Positions 1 through 8,873 of a stretch of DNA of 64,000 nt are shown piece by piece. The number at the start of each line of letters is the position of its first letter. Position 1 is the first letter of the stretch. The stretch comes from an uncultured Bacteroidales bacterium (GTDB taxonomy: Bacteria; Bacteroidota; Bacteroidia; Bacteroidales; Muribaculaceae). The stretch is from contig UQVH01000006.1 of the NCBI GenBank assembly GCA_900544535.1, forward strand, positions 70,475-134,474. The letters are read 5' to 3'. The translations under genes were made by a program, and so were the position numbers. The notes beneath the pieces are model-generated. The model saw only the letters and a list, made by a program, of their open reading frames with translations. It made no database searches and was not told the DNA's origin.

Positions 1-36
1 TAACAAGCTCTGAATCGGCCGATGCCTGAATATACT

Positions 37-80
37 CATTGCCGGATGACTTACAAGAAGCCGTCCGGCAATGCTGTTTT
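37..80 (+). terminator. Hairpin terminator of an upstream plus-strand gene
   Basis: A perfect 10-bp stem (CATTGCCGGA at 37-46 with TCCGGCAATG at 64-73) is followed on the plus strand by CTGTTTT. On the minus strand no T-run follows, so it better suits a gene entering from the left edge of the window than nqrF, though it may also help stop nqrF transcription. Confidence 0.45.
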
Positions 81-127
81 ATACGTGACAGAGCAAGGTC
101 GGCTCTGCCATAGAGCGGAGGATGAGA

Positions 128-1393
128 TCAGCCTCCGAAGTTGTCGTAGTGGACAGATTCGGGATCTACGCCGAGATCGTCAAGCATTTTGTTGACAGCG
201 GCACTCATCGGGCCGGGGCCACACATGTAGTACTCGATGTCCTCCGGATCGGGATGATCTTTCAGATAGGTCTCGTAGATTACCTGATGAACGAAACCGG
301 CGGTATATTTCACACCGGCGGCATCGGCGGCAGGATCAGGACGGTCAAGAGCAAGATGGAACTTGAAATTGGGGAAATCCTTTTCCAACTGCATGAAGTC
401 GTCGAGATAAAACACCTCATTGAGCGCACGGGCACCATAGAAATAGTTCATCACACGGTCGCGGGTCTGGAGTGTCTTCGTCAGCCACATGATCTGGGCG
501 CGGAGAGGCGCCATACCGGCACCGCCGCCGATCCACATCATCTCGGCCTTAGAGTCGACAATGGGATGGAAATCTCCATAAGGACCACTCATTCTCACCT
601 TGTCGCCGGGTTTAAGCGTGAAGATATAGCTCGACGCAATGCCGGGCATCACATCCTGGAAGCCTACCTGAGGTTTCGGTTTGAACGGCGGAGTAGCGAT
701 GCGGACGGTCAGCATGATGCGGTCGCCCTCTTCGGGATAGTTGGCCATAGAATAAGCGCGGACGGTGGTCTCTGTATTGCGGCATTTCAGGCCGAACAGG
801 CCGAATTTTTCCCAGGCCGGAAGATATTCGGCACCGATCGACTCCTTGTCGATATCCTTGTCATAATCCATTTCGAAAGTCGGGATCTTGATCTGGGCAT
901 AGGAACCGGGGATGAAATCCATGTGGGCTCCTGCGGGAAGAGCGACGATAAACTCCTTGATGAAGGTGGCAACGTTGCGATTGGATATTACCTCGCACTC
1001 CCACTCCTTGACATCAAGAGCCGACGCCGGAATACCGATCGAGCAGTCTTCCTTGACCTTCACCTGACAGCCGAGACGCCAGTGGTCCTGCTGCTGTTTG
1101 CGGGAGAAGTGGACCTTTTCGGTCGGCAGGATGTCACCGCCGCCGGTGAATACCTGACACTTGCACTGACCGCAGCTTCCCTTTCCGCCACAGGCCGAGG
1201 GAAGGAAGATGTTTTCATCGGCAAGCGTCGAGAGGAGCGATTTACCGGAGTCGGCCTCTACAACCTTATCATTATTGATTGTGATCTTAACTTTGCCCGA
1301 ATGGACAAGATATTTCTTGGCGAGCAACAGGATCATCACCAGAAACAGTGTTATGATCAAAAAGATGCAAACGCCTGAGAGTATTGTCAGCAT
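128..1393 (-). CDS. nqrF: Na+-translocating NADH:quinone reductase subunit F
   Basis: This is the NADH entry subunit of the sodium-pumping NADH:quinone reductase (Na+-NQR). It oxidises NADH through FAD and passes electrons via a [2Fe-2S] cluster to the membrane subunits. One N-terminal membrane helix (residues ~3-25) is followed by a plant-type ferredoxin domain with cysteines C68, C74, C77 and C109. A ferredoxin-reductase-like part follows, with the FAD motif RAYSMAN (212-218) and the nucleotide loop GGGAGMAPLR (289-298). The 421 residues are close to the usual ~410 and the protein looks intact. It is the last gene of nqrABCDEF, 31 bases after nqrE. A long antisense ORF on the plus strand is only its shadow. 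Confidence 0.97.
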   Translation of the reverse strand: MLTILSGVCIFLIITLFLVMILLLAKKYLVHSGKVKITINNDKVVEADSGKSLLSTLADENIFLPSACGGKGSCGQCKCQVFTGGGDILPTEKVHFSRKQQQDHWRLGCQVKVKEDCSIGIPASALDVKEWECEVISNRNVATFIKEFIVALPAGAHMDFIPGSYAQIKIPTFEMDYDKDIDKESIGAEYLPAWEKFGLFGLKCRNTETTVRAYSMANYPEEGDRIMLTVRIATPPFKPKPQVGFQDVMPGIASSYIFTLKPGDKVRMSGPYGDFHPIVDSKAEMMWIGGGAGMAPLRAQIMWLTKTLQTRDRVMNYFYGARALNEVFYLDDFMQLEKDFPNFKFHLALDRPDPAADAAGVKYTAGFVHQVIYETYLKDHPDPEDIEYYMCGPGPMSAAVNKMLDDLGVDPESVHYDNFGG

Positions 1394-1424
1394 ATCTGTG
1401 GTTCAATAATAACAATTAACAAAA

Positions 1425-2042
1425 TCAGATCTTGATTCCGAGGAAACTCATGAAGGCAATGCCCATAAGAGCGGTGAGGATGAAAGTGATGCCCACCCCG
1501 CGCAGCGGTCTCGGAATGTTTGAATAAGTGGCAAGACGCTCGCGGATGGCTGCTATCGCAGTGATCGCGAGCAACCAGCCGAGTCCCCAGCCACCGCCGG
1601 CACATACAGCGGTCCAGACCGAGGGGAAATCGCGCTGCTGCATGAACAGCGAGCCTCCGAGAATCGCACAGTTCACAGCAATCAGCGGCAGGAAGATGCC
1701 AAGCGAAGAATAGAGCGCCGGACTATATTTCTCGACGGTCATCTCGACAAGCTGAGTCATCGAAGCGATGACAGCGATAAACATAATCAGCGACAGGAAG
1801 CTAAGATCGACATCGGCATATTCCGGTCCGAGCCATGAGAGAGCTCCGGCACTGAGAACATAGGTCTGCAGGAGATAGTTGACAGGCAGAGTGACCACGA
1901 GCATGAAAGTCACGGCCACACCGAGTCCGAATGCGGTCTTGACGTTTTTCGACACGGCTATAAACGAGCACATGCCGAGGAAGTAAGCGAAGATCATATT
2001 GTCGATGAAGATCGACCGTATGAATATGTTTAGATTTTCCAA
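1425..2042 (-). CDS. nqrE: Na+-translocating NADH:quinone reductase subunit E
   Basis: Membrane subunit of Na+-NQR, 205 residues with six predicted membrane helices and almost no soluble part. NqrE and NqrD are homologous, insert in opposite orientations and together hold an iron centre inside the membrane in the Vibrio enzyme. The candidate ligand cysteines here are C25 (in LGMCSF) and C125 (in VNCAILGG), both in the expected places in the first and fourth helices. It sits between nqrD (46 bases upstream) and nqrF in the same order as other nqr operons. It could be confused with RnfA, its homologue, but the operon settles the assignment. Confidence 0.96.
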   Translation of the reverse strand: MENLNIFIRSIFIDNMIFAYFLGMCSFIAVSKNVKTAFGLGVAVTFMLVVTLPVNYLLQTYVLSAGALSWLGPEYADVDLSFLSLIMFIAVIASMTQLVEMTVEKYSPALYSSLGIFLPLIAVNCAILGGSLFMQQRDFPSVWTAVCAGGGWGLGWLLAITAIAAIRERLATYSNIPRPLRGVGITFILTALMGIAFMSFLGIKI

Positions 2043-2088
2043 CTCTGAATAGGATTTAAGTAAACACTAATTGGGAAACACTCTGCGG

Positions 2089-2715
2089 TCAGTCTTCCTG
2101 AAGATCTTTGTTGTAAGACCTCTGCACCCAGATGATGCAGGCCACCAGGATAAGGGCCATCGGCGGAAGAATCATGAGACCGTTGTTGACATAGCCCGCG
2201 TCGTAGAAACTCTGCGGAATGACCTGATAGCCCAGAAGCGTGCCGCTTCCGAAAAGTTCGCGGAAGAATCCGACAATGACGAGGATTATCGCATAGCCGA
2301 TGCCGTTGCCGACACCGTCGAGAAACGACGGCCAGGGCTTGTTGGCCATGGCGAATGCTTCGAGACGCCCCATGAGAATACAGTTGGTGATGATCAGTCC
2401 GATGAACACCGAAAGTTGCTTGGACGCATCGTAGGCATAGGCTTTCAGAACCTGATCGACGATGACCACAAGACCGGCGACAACCACGAGCTGGACTATG
2501 ATACGGATATTGGTGGGGATAGTGTTGCGCAGAAGCGAGATGATAACGTTGGCAAAAGCAAGAACGGCGATCACCGACACTCCCATGACAATCGAGGGCT
2601 CAAGTTTGGCAGTAACCGCAAGGACTGAACAGATACCGAGGATCTGCACCACCACGGGATTATTTTTTGACAGAGGGTTAAAAAGCACCTCTTTATTGTT
2701 AATTTTTTCAGCCAT
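2089..2715 (-). CDS. nqrD: Na+-translocating NADH:quinone reductase subunit D
   Basis: Membrane subunit of Na+-NQR, 208 residues with six predicted helices, paired with NqrE. Cysteines C29 (in LGICSV) and C112 (in TNCILMG) fall at the positions that hold the intramembrane iron centre in the Vibrio protein. The opening segment KEVLFNPLSKNNP and the motif NCILMGRLEAFAM are typical of the family. RnfE is the alternative homologue, ruled out by the surrounding nqr genes. It starts 36 bases after nqrC and lies in the middle of the operon. Confidence 0.96.
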   Translation of the reverse strand: MAEKINNKEVLFNPLSKNNPVVVQILGICSVLAVTAKLEPSIVMGVSVIAVLAFANVIISLLRNTIPTNIRIIVQLVVVAGLVVIVDQVLKAYAYDASKQLSVFIGLIITNCILMGRLEAFAMANKPWPSFLDGVGNGIGYAIILVIVGFFRELFGSGTLLGYQVIPQSFYDAGYVNNGLMILPPMALILVACIIWVQRSYNKDLQED

Positions 2716-2751
2716 GACTTATAGAGTATTTGTTCATCGCATCAGCGGCTT

Positions 2752-3468
2752 TCACTGAGCCTCTTTCTGCGAAAGGTTCTGAAGAAATTTCTTATACGGA
2801 GTCAGACAGTTGTCAAGCATGGCACCGACACCTTTAGAGGTGATCGTACCGCCTGAGATACCGTCGACATAGTCTTCGCCGTCAAGAGGAGCCTGTCCGG
2901 CCTTTACCACGGCAATCGGCCGGAAACGACCGTCCTTGAATACCTGCTTGCCGGCAAACTGATTGCTGAAAGCAGGCTTTTCGATCTCGGCTCCAAGTCC
3001 CGGAGTCTCACCCTGATGAGCGAAGTAGGCGCCGTAGATTGTCGAACCGTCGGCATCAAAGGCCACATAGCCCCAAATCGGTCCCCAAAGGCCCGCTCCA
3101 TAGACAGGGAGGATGTATTTCTGCGAGCCGTCGGCCGTAGTGCACACATAGACAGGAAGTTCCCTGCGGTCCGGAGCGAGTTTGCTCTGCGATGCGACAT
3201 CCACATCAAAAGCCTTGACATTGTCAAGTTTCTCGCCGCGCTCGTCAACCACAAACTGCGAGGTGATGTAGCGGTCAAAGTCAGCCACAACATTACCCTT
3301 CTCAGGCGAAATCATCGCCGCGGCAAGTATCTGAGCCATCTTGTCGGCGTTGATGTTCTCCTGCTGACGCGGACGCAAGGCAAGCGACGTGGCCGCCAGC
3401 GCGGTACCCACGACCACGACAAGGACTATTATATATATTATGGTGTATGTATTGCTTTGCTTGTTCAT
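2752..3468 (-). CDS. nqrC: Na+-translocating NADH:quinone reductase subunit C (FMN-binding)
   Basis: Periplasm-facing flavoprotein subunit of Na+-NQR, 238 residues. One N-terminal helix (~residues 9-29) anchors it. The rest forms an FMN-binding domain in which FMN is attached through a phosphoester bond to a threonine. The attachment motif is SGGT at 205-208, so T208 is the predicted site; many homologues read SGAT, a small and probably neutral difference. The segment GAGLWGPIWGY near 125-134 is the conserved family core. Attachment needs the flavin transferase ApbE, which is not encoded in this window. The gene sits 49 bases after nqrB. Confidence 0.96.
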   Translation of the reverse strand: MNKQSNTYTIIYIIVLVVVVGTALAATSLALRPRQQENINADKMAQILAAAMISPEKGNVVADFDRYITSQFVVDERGEKLDNVKAFDVDVASQSKLAPDRRELPVYVCTTADGSQKYILPVYGAGLWGPIWGYVAFDADGSTIYGAYFAHQGETPGLGAEIEKPAFSNQFAGKQVFKDGRFRPIAVVKAGQAPLDGEDYVDGISGGTITSKGVGAMLDNCLTPYKKFLQNLSQKEAQ

Positions 3469-3517
3469 TGCTGTTATAAAAGATGAAGTGAACGTTTATG
3501 CAAATTCTCTGACGGGC

Positions 3518-4726
3518 TCACTGAGCGCTTCTGCGCAGACGGCGCATGCGGCGGTTGACATTGAGCTGGACCACGCAGTAGTCGATCAGCGGAGCCAGGG
3601 CATTGGCCAAAAGCACCGCCAGCATAGCCCCTTCAGGATAGCCGTTGTTGTAGGTTCGGATAATTATCGCCATTACACCGACCAAGAGACCGTAGAAATA
3701 TTTTCCTGCATTGGTTCTGGCAGCCGTAACCGGATCGGTCGCCATGAACACAGCGGCAAAGGCGAATCCGCCGAAAAGCAGCTGGTCGACCGGAGAAAGG
3801 AATGAAGCGGGATAAGTCGGAGTTGCGAACACATTGGCGATCCAGCCCATAATAAGGCCGCCGGCAACAACACTAAGCATGATACGCCACGAGGCTATGC
3901 CTGTCGCCAGCAGAATCACGGCACCGATCAGAATTGCCAAAGTGGAGGTCTCGCCGAAGGAGCCGGGTATCAGTCCGAGGAAAGCGTCCCAGGCGCTGAT
4001 GACATTGCCCTGAAGATTGAGCAATTCAAGTTCTCCGCCGTTGAACGATGCGATCTGGCCGAGAGGAGTTGCCCCGGAGAAACCGTCCGGGAGATTGTAG
4101 CCCAGTCCACAGATCGAATTGGTCGAAACGAACACCTTGTCGCCGCTCATCTGCGCCGGATAGCCGAAGAAAAGCACCGCGCGGGTGACAAGAGCTACAT
4201 TAAATATATTGTAGCCTGTACCGCCAAAAACCTCTTTCACGAAAATCACGGAAAAGGCGGTGGCCACAGCCAACATCCACAGTGGAGTTTCGACCGGACA
4301 TATCAGCGGGATCAGAATACCGGTCACAAGAAATCCTTCCTGGATTTCCTCACGGCGCCACTGGGCCACGACAAACTCGATTCCCAGACCGACCACATAG
4401 GCCACGACAATGCGGGGCAGCACGGCAAGGAAACCATAGGCCATTATTTCCCAGAACGGGAAAGTGCTCGCACCGGCAGCCAGCCAGTTCTGATAGCCGG
4501 TATTGTACATGCCGAAGAGCAGACAGGGCATCAGGGCAAGCACCACAATGATCATCACACGCTTGGAGTCGAGACTGTCGTGGACATTGACTCCGGAGGT
4601 CGATGTTGTATTCGGTGTGTAAAGAAAGGTTTCAAACCCGTCGAACACGCTGCGGAAAGCGTGCAGCTTTCCTTCCGGCTCAAAATTCGGTTTGATCCTG
4701 TTAAGATAATTTCTTAGCGCTTTCAT
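3518..4726 (-). CDS. nqrB: Na+-translocating NADH:quinone reductase subunit B (FMN and riboflavin subunit)
   Basis: The largest membrane subunit of Na+-NQR, 402 residues with about ten helices. In the known enzyme it carries a covalent FMN and a riboflavin and lines the sodium path. The covalent FMN motif SGAT is present at 217-220, predicting attachment at T220. The region EIQEGFLVTGILIPLICPVETPLWM (starting near 128) is strongly conserved in the family and in RnfD. Full length, no frame damage. It starts 29 bases after nqrA and precedes nqrC. Confidence 0.97.
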   Translation of the reverse strand: MKALRNYLNRIKPNFEPEGKLHAFRSVFDGFETFLYTPNTTSTSGVNVHDSLDSKRVMIIVVLALMPCLLFGMYNTGYQNWLAAGASTFPFWEIMAYGFLAVLPRIVVAYVVGLGIEFVVAQWRREEIQEGFLVTGILIPLICPVETPLWMLAVATAFSVIFVKEVFGGTGYNIFNVALVTRAVLFFGYPAQMSGDKVFVSTNSICGLGYNLPDGFSGATPLGQIASFNGGELELLNLQGNVISAWDAFLGLIPGSFGETSTLAILIGAVILLATGIASWRIMLSVVAGGLIMGWIANVFATPTYPASFLSPVDQLLFGGFAFAAVFMATDPVTAARTNAGKYFYGLLVGVMAIIIRTYNNGYPEGAMLAVLLANALAPLIDYCVVQLNVNRRMRRLRRSAQ

Positions 4727-4755
4727 TAGTTGAACAGTTGAATCTAAAACAATCG

Positions 4756-6099
4756 TCAGACTTCGTTGCGAAGATAGTCGAGGCCGTCACGGACAATTTT
4801 CTGAAGTTCTAACTTCGATGGATCGACATATTCGGCAAGGGCAAAATCTTCAGGAGCCACCTCATAAATGCCGAGTGCCTCCATTCTGTCTATATCTTTG
4901 GCCAGAATTGCCTTGACGAGATATTCGGGAAGAACGTCCATCGGAAAAACCTTGTCATACTCTCCCGACATGATCATCGCACGGCGTCCGCCGTTCAGGC
5001 GGGCATCGGGAGCAAACTTGCGGCGCAGGAAACGTCCGATAAACGAGGGGCTGACACTCATCTTCGACGGGCTCATCGACGCCCAGCCCATGAATTCATC
5101 CGCGTCATCTCCTTCCGGAATCACCGTCACCTGACGGTAGGGATAGCGCAGAAAGCCATCCTCGCCGACAGGGACTCCTGTCAGGACATTCCCGGAAATA
5201 ACCCTGTGATGGCGTCCGTCGTTCCTGACATCACCCTTTATCAGTGACCCGACGTCGGCTCCGGCCACAGCGGTCATGACCTGCGGATGCTCAATCTCAC
5301 TTCCTGTCACTGCCACCTGAACAGCCCAGTCAGGCACCCCGGTCAACGCAAGGGCGCCGATACGTGCCAGCGTGACAATATCGAGAGTCAACACTGTCTC
5401 GCCCTTGTTGACGGGATCTATATTGGCGATCTGTACACCGGCATTTCCGGCGGGATGCAATCGAGGAAACTCCACGACTTCGGCACCTTCAAAATCAGGC
5501 AGACGCGATCCTTTTTCCACACCTATATATATAGGGCCTTTACAGATTGCACGCAACACTTCAATGCCCGCTTTGATTTCAGCGTCCTTACCCTTGACAC
5601 ACTCTTCAAGCGACAGTGCCAGCGGCGCCGTATCCATAGCCGTCACCATCACCGAGCGCGGCTGCACATCAGAGCGCGGCACAATATCAAACGGACGCTG
5701 ACGCATCATAGCCCAGAGTCCGCTTTCAGCCAGCGCCCCGCGTATGGCCACGGCATCAGCCCCGGCAAACGGCTTCACGGATTCCGCAGAGCTGTCGGAC
5801 GGATCAACGGCGATAACAACACGCTCGATCTTGCGGCGCGCGCCGCGCACGACGGCCTCGACCGTTCCGGCTGCCGTAGCCACGAGTCTGACAGAGGGAT
5901 CATTTTTGTCATGAAGCAGAGGTGATCCGATTCTGACCTTGTCGCCCTCCCTGACATCGAGCTTGGGCACAAAACCCGGAAAATCATCGGGCACTACGGC
6001 GACACGCGTCACACGGGCCATGCCCGCGGACACCCCGGAAGTCAGACCACCTTCAAGATTGAGGTTTAAACCTTTAGTTAGGTTGACAGTCCTTCTCAT
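4756..6099 (-). CDS. nqrA: Na+-translocating NADH:quinone reductase subunit A
   Basis: First gene of the nqr operon and the cytoplasmic peripheral subunit of Na+-NQR, 447 residues without membrane helices. It belongs to the NqrA/RnfC-like family and is placed near the quinone site in known structures. The N-terminal stretch with NLEGGLTSGVSAGMARV and the following barrel-sandwich segment (KLDVREGDKVRIGSPLL, ~47-63) are typical. Unlike RnfC it lacks ferredoxin-type cysteine clusters, which separates Nqr from Rnf. The start at 6099 fits a predicted promoter about 40 bases upstream. A sodium pump of this type is the usual NADH dehydrogenase route in Bacteroidales. Confidence 0.96.
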   Translation of the reverse strand: MRRTVNLTKGLNLNLEGGLTSGVSAGMARVTRVAVVPDDFPGFVPKLDVREGDKVRIGSPLLHDKNDPSVRLVATAAGTVEAVVRGARRKIERVVIAVDPSDSSAESVKPFAGADAVAIRGALAESGLWAMMRQRPFDIVPRSDVQPRSVMVTAMDTAPLALSLEECVKGKDAEIKAGIEVLRAICKGPIYIGVEKGSRLPDFEGAEVVEFPRLHPAGNAGVQIANIDPVNKGETVLTLDIVTLARIGALALTGVPDWAVQVAVTGSEIEHPQVMTAVAGADVGSLIKGDVRNDGRHHRVISGNVLTGVPVGEDGFLRYPYRQVTVIPEGDDADEFMGWASMSPSKMSVSPSFIGRFLRRKFAPDARLNGGRRAMIMSGEYDKVFPMDVLPEYLVKAILAKDIDRMEALGIYEVAPEDFALAEYVDPSKLELQKIVRDGLDYLRNEV

Positions 6100-6140
6100 C
6101 CTTAGATATTAAATTTTACCTTATTAGAAATTGTAAGGCA

Positions 6141-6148
6141 CAAAGTTA
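6141..6148 (-). promoter_or_regulatory. Predicted -7 box of the nqr operon promoter
   Basis: The minus strand reads TAACTTTG, an exact match to the Bacteroidota -7 consensus TAnnTTTG. Transcription would start near 6134, giving a leader of about 35 bases to nqrA. No clear TTTG is seen 19-20 bases upstream, so the -33 element is weak. The rest of the 357-base gap (6100-6456) is AT-rich and shows only the divergent exbB promoter. Confidence 0.55.
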
Positions 6149-6275
6149 ATAAATATATTTGAATATTATTAATAAGCTTTAAGTGAAATATCTCCAAATA
6201 ATTAAAAATTAAAAATCCGAGGTCCCTGTTACGTTCCTTTTTAGCTACCGTTCTCTGAAAAAAAGACGCAAAACG

Positions 6276-6307
6276 TTTGCAAACACCGAATTTTCCTTAT
6301 AATTTTG
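6276..6307 (+). promoter_or_regulatory. Promoter of the exbB-exbD-exbD-tonB operon
   Basis: TTTG (6276-6279), 20 bases, then TAATTTTG (6300-6307): both Bacteroidota promoter boxes match the consensus at ideal spacing. The predicted start is near 6314, leaving a 5' leader of about 140 bases before exbB. I see no strong hairpin in that leader. Confidence 0.75.
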
Positions 6308-6456
6308 CAATATCGTTTATTAAACACTCTCAACAGAGCTTTAAATTCGATACCATGTCACAAGACCGACATAGCCTCTACTTTCTCTGATATATCCAAT
6401 CATCAAAACTAATAACCAATAAACCAATAAACTTAAAATTTTAGTAATTACAAATT

Positions 6457-7281
6457 ATGGAAGCTCAAAAGCCCACCCAGCCCGCAAAGGCTAATGCCAA
6501 GAACAACTCCGGCAGCAATGTAGCCGGAATCAAGAATGCCTTTTTGGTTATTCTCGCCTGCTTCGTTGTAGCAGTGTGTCTTTTCATTTTCTGGTTCGGC
6601 CATGAATCTCACTTTGAAGAAGGCCACCCCATCGACCTTTGGGGCACCATCTATAAGGGCGGTTTCATCGTGCCTATCCTCCAGACCCTCTTCCTTACCG
6701 TTATCGTTCTTTCTGTTGAACGTTGGATCGCCATCTCTTCTGCAAAAGGCAAAGGCTCTATCCAGAAGTTCGTTGCAGGTGTGAAGAAATGCCTCGCTGC
6801 AAATGATATCCAGGGCGCCAAGAACCTCTGCAAGAACCAGAAGGGCTCAGTTGCCGCTGTTGTTGCCGCTGCTCTCGTAAGCTACGAGGAAATGGACAAG
6901 AACACCGTCCTCTCTAAGGAACAGAAGATCGCCAACCTCCAGAAGACAGTTGAAGAAGCTACCGCTCTCGAAATGCCCGCTCTTCAGCAGAACCTCCCGA
7001 TCGTCGCTACCCTCACCACTCTCGGTACTCTCGTCGGTCTTCTCGGTACTGTGATGGGTATGATCAAATCATTCCAGGCTCTTGCCGCATCAGGTGCTCC
7101 TGACTCAACCGAACTTTCGACCGGTATCTCTGAGGCCCTTATCAACACCGCCTTCGGTATCGCAACCGGTGCATTCGCTGTAATCTCTTACAACTTCTAC
7201 ACCAACAAGATCGACAACCTGACCTACGCAATCGACGAGATCGGTTACTCTATCGTGCAGACATTCACAGCTACACACTAA
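6457..7281 (+). CDS. exbB: ExbB / MotA-TolQ-ExbB family proton channel protein
   Basis: Inner-membrane motor subunit that, with ExbD, uses the ion gradient to drive TonB. 274 residues. A Lys/Asn-rich cytoplasmic N-terminus is followed by helices at ~26-46, 68-88, ~186-206 and ~225-248. The last two belong to the conserved MotA/TolQ/ExbB domain (LPIVATLTTLGTLVGLLGTVMGMI region). The extra N-terminal helix compared with E. coli ExbB is usual in Bacteroidota. First gene of a four-gene operon ending in tonB. The genes 3' of it confirm that this is an ExbB rather than a TolQ or flagellar MotA. It is divergent from the nqr operon. Confidence 0.93.
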   Translation: MEAQKPTQPAKANAKNNSGSNVAGIKNAFLVILACFVVAVCLFIFWFGHESHFEEGHPIDLWGTIYKGGFIVPILQTLFLTVIVLSVERWIAISSAKGKGSIQKFVAGVKKCLAANDIQGAKNLCKNQKGSVAAVVAAALVSYEEMDKNTVLSKEQKIANLQKTVEEATALEMPALQQNLPIVATLTTLGTLVGLLGTVMGMIKSFQALAASGAPDSTELSTGISEALINTAFGIATGAFAVISYNFYTNKIDNLTYAIDEIGYSIVQTFTATH

Positions 7282-7354
7282 TCCCTCATTACAGATTTTC
7301 AAACTCCAGGTTTAATCCAGATAAAATTAACCTCTAACAATAGATAATCGTAAT

Positions 7355-8071
7355 ATGGGAAAAGTAAAAATGAAGAGAAAAAGCACCCTCATCGACATGA
7401 CCGCGATGAGTGACGTGACTGTGCTCTTGCTTACTTTCTTCATGTTGACATCTACCTTCCTTCAGAAGGAGCCGGTCACTGTGCTGACCCCCTCCTCTGT
7501 ATCAGAGCAGAAGGTACCGACCGCCAATCTGGCGTCGATACTCGTGAGCCCTGAGGGGAAAATCTTCATCTCCATTGCCGGTGACGCTGATGCCGAAACC
7601 AAAGACACATGGGGATCTGAGGCTCTCCGCAAGACGATTCTTGATGAAGCAGTAACGCTCTACAACAGGCAGCACCCCTCCAATCAGGTGCAGCTTACGG
7701 TAGCACAGCGCGAAGCATTCTCTAAAATCAATATGTTTGGTGTTCCTTTCCAGGTACTCCCCCAGTTCCTTTCAATGTCTCAGACTGATCAGGACAAGTT
7801 CATCACGGACATGACTCAGAAAGGCGTCGGAATTCCTATCAATGACAACAAGGATATGGACCACCTCAACGAGTTCCAGATTTGGATGCGTGCCATCTAC
7901 AACTCAGGCAACGAAAACCTCGTGAAAGCAATGAAAAAAGGTGAAGGTATCGCCGTAAAGGCTGACAAGGACACCTCTTACGACATTGTTCACGACGTGC
8001 TCGACAACCTTCAGACTCTCAAGATGAACCGCTTCAGCATCCAGACTGCGTTAAAAACTGAGCAAGACTAA
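7355..8071 (+). CDS. exbD: ExbD-like biopolymer transport protein (first copy)
   Basis: ExbD/TolR family subunit of the TonB motor: a short cytoplasmic tail, one membrane helix (~21-40) and a periplasmic domain. The conserved aspartate at the cytoplasmic edge of the helix, needed for ion flow, is D20 (in MTAMSDVTVLLL). At 238 residues it is about 100 longer than E. coli ExbD (141). The extra length lies in the periplasmic domain (roughly 75-200), as is common in Bacteroidota. It differs clearly from the second copy, which begins 5 bases after its stop, so the two probably form a heteromeric stator. Confidence 0.9.
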   Translation: MGKVKMKRKSTLIDMTAMSDVTVLLLTFFMLTSTFLQKEPVTVLTPSSVSEQKVPTANLASILVSPEGKIFISIAGDADAETKDTWGSEALRKTILDEAVTLYNRQHPSNQVQLTVAQREAFSKINMFGVPFQVLPQFLSMSQTDQDKFITDMTQKGVGIPINDNKDMDHLNEFQIWMRAIYNSGNENLVKAMKKGEGIAVKADKDTSYDIVHDVLDNLQTLKMNRFSIQTALKTEQD

Positions 8072-8076
8072 TCATT

Positions 8077-8823
8077 ATGGCACAAATAGAACAATCAGAC
8101 GGCGGCAAGAAGAAAAAAGGCGCCCAGAAAAAGATGTCTATCCACGTGGACTTCACCCCCATGGTGGACATGAACATGCTTCTGATTACATTCTTCATGC
8201 TTTGTACCACTATGATCAAGTCTCAGACCCTCACTATCTCACTCCCTTCGAATGAGAAAGTCGAGGAACAGCAGATGAACAAAGCAAAGGAATCAGAGGC
8301 CATCACTCTCATCCTGACCACTGAACGCAATGCCAACGGCGAAGTCAAGAAAGACGACACAGGACGCCCGATGAACATAGTTTATTACTATGAAGGTATG
8401 CCTGAAGTCGCTGACGCTAACAACGACGGTCTTATTGACAACAACAAGCTGAAAGCTGAAAAATTCCTCGGAAACGACGGAAAACTCCAGCAGGGCATCC
8501 GCAAAATCCTCCATGACCGAAACCTTCAGGTTCTGGGCAAGATCGAAAAAGAAAAAGCACGCTGGCGCGCAAAGGAATTCTCCCCGATTTCCGCAGTCAA
8601 CGACTCTATCTATCAGGCTCGCGCCCGCGAGATCCGTAACGACTCGACTCTTACCCGCCCGGTAGTCATCATCAAGGCAACTCCCGAAGCCTCTTGGGAA
8701 AGCCTGATCAGCGCGCTTGACGAAATGCAGATCAACCAGATCTCACGCTACCAGATTGACAACATCAATCAGGTTGACTCGGCGCTCATTCTCGACTACC
8801 TCAAAAAGAATCCCAAGAAGTAA
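8077..8823 (+). CDS. exbD: ExbD-like biopolymer transport protein (second copy)
   Basis: Second ExbD/TolR family protein of the operon, 248 residues. A lysine-rich cytoplasmic tail (residues 10-20) precedes HVDFTPMVDMNMLLITFFMLC, with the conserved aspartate at D31 and one helix at ~32-50. The periplasmic domain is enlarged and holds a basic, glutamate-rich segment (IEKEKARWRAKEFSP). The 5-base gap after the first exbD implies translational coupling. The role is inferred: energy transfer from the ExbB channel to TonB, or plug gating. Which of the two copies touches TonB cannot be told from sequence. Confidence 0.9.
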   Translation: MAQIEQSDGGKKKKGAQKKMSIHVDFTPMVDMNMLLITFFMLCTTMIKSQTLTISLPSNEKVEEQQMNKAKESEAITLILTTERNANGEVKKDDTGRPMNIVYYYEGMPEVADANNDGLIDNNKLKAEKFLGNDGKLQQGIRKILHDRNLQVLGKIEKEKARWRAKEFSPISAVNDSIYQARAREIRNDSTLTRPVVIIKATPEASWESLISALDEMQINQISRYQIDNINQVDSALILDYLKKNPKK

Positions 8824-8873
8824 TCTTTTGATGACAGATATATAATTAACCCTGAAAAATTTCTATTGAAACT

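Noticed and set aside
122..1378. 418-codon open frame on the plus strand over nqrF
   Set aside because: It is the antisense of a complete nqrF with all cofactor motifs. The frame stays open because of codon bias, and its product shows no recognisable domain.
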